Positions 60,751-64,000 of a DNA stretch of 64,000 bases are shown piece after piece. Under the pieces are notes generated by a model that saw only the letters and a list, made by a program, of their open reading frames with translations, was not told the DNA's origin and searched no databases. The translations under genes and the position numbers were made by a program. The DNA is from Amphimedon queenslandica (taxonomy: Eukaryota; Porifera; Demospongiae; Haplosclerida; Niphatidae): NCBI RefSeq assembly GCF_000090795.2, contig NW_003546281.1:324425-388424 (forward strand), read 5' to 3'. Positions within the stretch are counted from its first letter, which is position 1. Each line of letters opens with the position of its first letter.

Positions 60751-62271
60751 TTAATTAATATTTGGACACAACTTTCTCTTAGTTCCCAATAAGAATTCTT
60801 TCCCATATCTTAGCAACGAATCATCATAACTCACTTTGTATTTCTTAGTTTTTCTATTCCGCTTACACTCAATGGTAGGCTTGTCCCTGTAGTGCTGAAT
60901 GACTGCCATACCATGAGGTACAAGCAGCGGATGAGTTGTCTCCCTTAATCTCCTACAAGGTGCATGTATATCAGTATCTAGTATTTTTAGTGGTTTTACG
61001 ATGAATTTAGATCTCTCATAATAATGAAAACGACACTGTGATTTCTCATAGTACAGGAAGTATGGCGGTAGAGAGTGACCAGGACAAAGATAGGATTGCA
61101 GTTCGGTGGTTTTGTCTTTCAGTAATTCTTCATCCTGTGTTTTAAGATAAAAGGTGTTGATGAATATAAAACTATGGATGTAATCTTTATCAATTTCATG
61201 TAGCATCTGATGCCAGTCTGAGTGTGTTCTGGATACAATGACTTCATCAAGATCAAGCATTGCAAGGTAATTCACTCTGTGCAGGTTCCTGTAGTAGCAG
61301 TCATGTATTGCTAGTATCTCACCATAGTAATGTAAAGTGTCCTTCTCCTTAAAACCTTTATGCCAGTGTAAGACCTCTAGTGTTAAGCTCTCATCTCTGG
61401 CATATGCTCTCTTTAATTGTTCTTCTATTTCAGTCGACATGTCCAATAAATATATAGTAATGGTTTGAGCTCCAAAAATTCGCTGCATTTCGATAAAATT
61501 GACCATCTCCTCCAAACTCTTTCCAAAAACAGGTGTCTCCAGACACACCCCTATATTAGCCTTTACCAGTGGCCGATAGATGTACACTGGTACAGGGGTG
61601 GACGACGGCTCACATGTTTGGGCGAAGCTAAGTGAGACAGCCATGGGTACTCGGGCATCGCTTCCCGGAAGGCGACAAACATGAAACACATGTTTATACT
61701 TGTACGGCTTGTTCTCATTCATCTCTTTCTGATAGTTGCAAACGTCCATTTCGATATAAACTGATTTCTGCGACTGACAAGAGAGCGTTCTCTCCCCATC
61801 TCCCTCTTTGTAATGAAACAGACAATAAAACGTACCTCCTTCTGTTCGTCTGCTCTGGTATCCTAACAGCACTATTGAAGGACCGTATCGCTCTTTCCTG
61901 TCCTCGTAATAGGCAGAGAGAAAAGTCGCATTTCCAACTTTGGCCCAAACTAGTGGATTCTCTTTATATAAAGTTTTCCCGTGTATCACATTGGTAGAAA
62001 GGTTGGTCGGAACAATTGGATGATTTTCTGTTTCCTTTTTATCAGTTGGAGGGTGAGTTGCTGCTACTTCCTTCTCGACTTCCTTCTCTATTGAGCGGGG
62101 AGTAGAGAGAGAGGGCGGACATGTAGGACAACGTACTAGTATTTCTTTTGGAGAATCTGCTGATTCTTTATTTTTACAGTAAAGGGACGAGTATGGTAAT
62201 ATGATAGACCCGAAGAAGAGGATGAAAATCACGAAGAGGAAACTCTTCTGTCTTCTACTAGCCATTAACAA
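60751..62271 (-). CDS. GT92 (DUF23) family glycosyltransferase, type II membrane protein
   Basis: A single exon of 506 residues. A short basic cytoplasmic N-terminus precedes a signal-anchor helix (FLFVIFILFFGSIILPY, about 11-28). This is followed by a Ser/Thr/Glu-rich stem to about 100 and a luminal catalytic domain. That domain matches the GT92 pattern: a start around LETPVFGKSLEEMVNFIEMQ (243-262), IYLLDMS, and the metal/sugar-nucleotide motif MLDLDEVIV (338-346). NTFYLK and a C-terminal IQHYR follow. GT92 enzymes of animals are Golgi galactosyltransferases acting on N-glycan core fucose or related acceptors; the substrate here is unknown. A start two codons downstream (MASRRQ) is equally good. 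No lesion was seen. Confidence 0.85.
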   Translation of the reverse strand: MLMASRRQKSFLFVIFILFFGSIILPYSSLYCKNKESADSPKEILVRCPTCPPSLSTPRSIEKEVEKEVAATHPPTDKKETENHPIVPTNLSTNVIHGKTLYKENPLVWAKVGNATFLSAYYEDRKERYGPSIVLLGYQSRRTEGGTFYCLFHYKEGDGERTLSCQSQKSVYIEMDVCNYQKEMNENKPYKYKHVFHVCRLPGSDARVPMAVSLSFAQTCEPSSTPVPVYIYRPLVKANIGVCLETPVFGKSLEEMVNFIEMQRIFGAQTITIYLLDMSTEIEEQLKRAYARDESLTLEVLHWHKGFKEKDTLHYYGEILAIHDCYYRNLHRVNYLAMLDLDEVIVSRTHSDWHQMLHEIDKDYIHSFIFINTFYLKTQDEELLKDKTTELQSYLCPGHSLPPYFLYYEKSQCRFHYYERSKFIVKPLKILDTDIHAPCRRLRETTHPLLVPHGMAVIQHYRDKPTIECKRNRKTKKYKVSYDDSLLRYGKEFLLGTKRKLCPNIN

Positions 62272-62496
62272 TTTAGCGACAGGTAGTTACTCGTTAGGCC
62301 TTGGCGGATTATGCCAGCATAATTTTGAGCATAGATCTAGATCTAATAGAGCCCAAAAGCATAAGCATAATAGAGCTATAATAGAAAATTTTGAAAAAAT
62401 GCATTGAGAATGAGAAATGCAATAAACAGGCACTTGCACTCATGACAATAAATCATAGATCTATGAATAAATTAATTGTTTTCATGTTTAAACAGC
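62272..62496. other. Short flank upstream of the GT92 gene
   Basis: AT-rich region holding the presumed promoter of the GT92 gene on the minus strand. No specific element was recognised. Confidence 0.35.
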
Positions 62497-63014
62497 TATA
62501 CTATATCCCAACTGAGTTTGACCCAAGAAAAACTGGAATAACTTTTTATAGGAATGTGGGATAAGGATGAAACTTTCACAGGTTCTTAGTCGCCCAATGC
62601 CATCACAGATCTCAGGTCTTGGGTCTCTCAGCCCTTGGGAACCCTGAGAACCGGGTTTTCCCTATAAACCCAATGGCATACCAAAATGACGTTTTATGAC
62701 AATTTATCTACGTCATAGTTTACATAAGAACATGTGGTCGAGCGCCCAAACTGATAATTCTTCTTTTTAAAAGCTAACAGAGCAAGATTTTCTGATAATG
62801 ATTGCCTTTATAAAGACTAGTTAACTCCAGCAGCTATTGTACTGCTTATCAGAACAAACAAAACCTTTTAAAGAGTGCAATACAGGCCAACTACGCAGCT
62901 GTAAAATGTCAGCCATGCTTCTATGAATATCATTATAATACGTCATCAGTGACGTATACCTACATTTTTCAAATTCCAAGCGGCTGGTGTCAAACTCAGT
63001 TGGGATATAGCATA
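62497..63014. mobile_element. Non-autonomous DNA element with 22-bp perfect terminal inverted repeats
   Basis: ctatatcccaactgagtttg plus ac (62501-62522) and its exact inverse (62989-63010) bound about 510 bp without coding capacity. The inversion extends outward about four more bases with one mismatch. It has the shape of a MITE. Target-site duplication is not clear. Confidence 0.8.
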
Positions 63015-63587
63015 CTATTGCTCACAATACTTTCAAGAACTTCATAATTGAATTACTGGGTCAAATTTTTGGGTGGGGCTAAGTTATTATAATGAATTCA
63101 TGGGCATAATTGGGAGCATAATAGCTGATTGGTAGGCTGTTTCCTGAGAATTGCAGCACAGCATAATAGAGCAATTTTAGAGCATAATCCGCCAAACCCT
63201 ACAGGTTGTTAGCTTCTCAGTAAAACACAAAAACGGAAAGGTATGATGCATAGAGTAACGGAGGTAGTTTACGGACAGCGGTAGTATACGGACACTTAAG
63301 TTCAAAGTACCATAAAAATTTTAAACATTTGAGTAGAAACCCAATTTTTTCTGAGGGGTAGAGCTCTCCATCTGCAATAGCTAGAACCCATTTCAGCAAG
63401 TGTGCAATAGCAATTCTATGTTATATTTGACTGCAAATGATTATGGCCAATTGCTAAGTCCAAAAATGAAGTTTCTCTTAAAATACAAAAAAACTTCAAC
63501 AGCTTGAAATTGCTGACTGCCGGAAAGTTTTAAATATGCCAACATCATATATCAATACAAAGGAAATTAATTACGCTATTTGATGGC
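63015..63587. other. Intergenic, nothing recognised
   Basis: AT-rich sequence between the inverted-repeat element and the retrotransposon tail. Near 63260-63300 there is a small internal repetition (ggtagtttacggacagcggtag and a variant). No gene is supported. Confidence 0.4.
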
Positions 63588-64000
63588 ATTATTATTATTA
63601 TTGGAATTTTATAGGACTAGACATGAGAAGGAGAAACAGATAGTAGTAGAGGTCCAGTAGAAGGGAGTAGTCCTAAAGGAATGACAGGGTCTAGCCCTGC
63701 CACCCAGTACATAAATACTGAAAAGAAAAGGAGTCAAGAGGAGAGAGAAAAGAGGATGGGAGAGATATACATAAACAATTAGAGCATGGACAGACAGTGT
63801 GTAGAGTGTGTGAATCAGAAGAATGAAAAACATTTGTAAATTTGTCAATAAAATGGGATGTAATTAGTTTCTTAAAACTTGGGATAGACATAGAGAGATT
63901 GATTAGAGGTAGAGAGTTCCATAAACGGGGAAAGCGGTGAAAGAATGTGTGACGAGCTGAGGAGCAAACCCAGGAGGAGTGAACTAACTTGTTGTGGGCT
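63588..64000 (-). mobile_element. 3' end of a non-LTR (LINE) retrotransposon
   Basis: Read on the minus strand from the window edge, one frame gives ARHTFFHRFPRLWNSLPL, then SIPSFKKLITSHFID. This is the typical extreme C-terminus of LINE reverse transcriptase proteins (R.LWNSLP...S..SFKK). The frame ends at a TAG near 63691. A short 3' UTR and an (AAT)n tail at about 63588-63602 follow, as in CR1/Rex-type elements. The rest of the element lies beyond 64000. Confidence 0.75.

Overview
The window looks like nuclear DNA of a sponge (most likely a demosponge of the Amphimedon type). It is very AT-rich, with short introns mostly of 50-120 bp. It carries a mitochondrial ND5 fragment read with TGA as Trp, and animal gene families: an IP3-receptor-like channel, a Roc-COR GTPase with death domains, Ig/FN3 receptors and a GT92 glycosyltransferase. 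The species assignment is inference; no marker gene settles it.

Layout. 1-347 is a mitochondrial ND5 insert. 348-2550 holds dispersed repeats and a broken N-terminal copy of a beta-helix membrane-protein gene. 2789-9080 (minus) is a Roc-COR protein with two C-terminal death domains. Its exons are phase-consistent from an ATG at 9080 to a stop at 2789 and may include three microexons; transposon-like repeats fill its large intron. 10506-14319 (plus) is a larger but frame-disrupted member of the beta-helix/multi-TM family.

14484-26612 (minus) is a tandem array of five related receptor genes or fragments (A-E). The ancestral layout is signal peptide, one Ig domain, two FN3 domains, Thr/Ser stalk, TM helix and short Tyr-containing tail. 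A and B are complete, C and D are fragments, and E runs into a 348-bp assembly gap. The Ig domains of A, B and E are very different while the rest is conserved. Inside the array is a plus-strand gene for a Cys-rich, probably GPI-anchored protein (21190-22089).

27646-42485 (minus) is a many-exon IP3-receptor-like channel gene. Two functional sites look altered: the pore filter and the beta-trefoil phosphate-binding loop. 44546-60139 (plus) is divergent from it and encodes a 4,501-residue protein in two exons, one of them 13.4 kb long. It has an N-terminal ComEC-like metallo-beta-lactamase fold, a long repeated region, a TM helix, FN3-like repeats and C-terminal jacalin-like lectin domains. 60751-62271 (minus) is a single-exon GT92-type glycosyltransferase. 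The right end holds an inverted-repeat element and the 3' end of a non-LTR retrotransposon.

The best candidates for an undescribed system are the Ig/FN3 receptor array (a possible self/non-self recognition locus) and the giant metallo-beta-lactamase/lectin protein. The IP3-receptor-like gene with an altered filter is the clearest molecular oddity. No CRISPR array, tRNA or rRNA gene was found.
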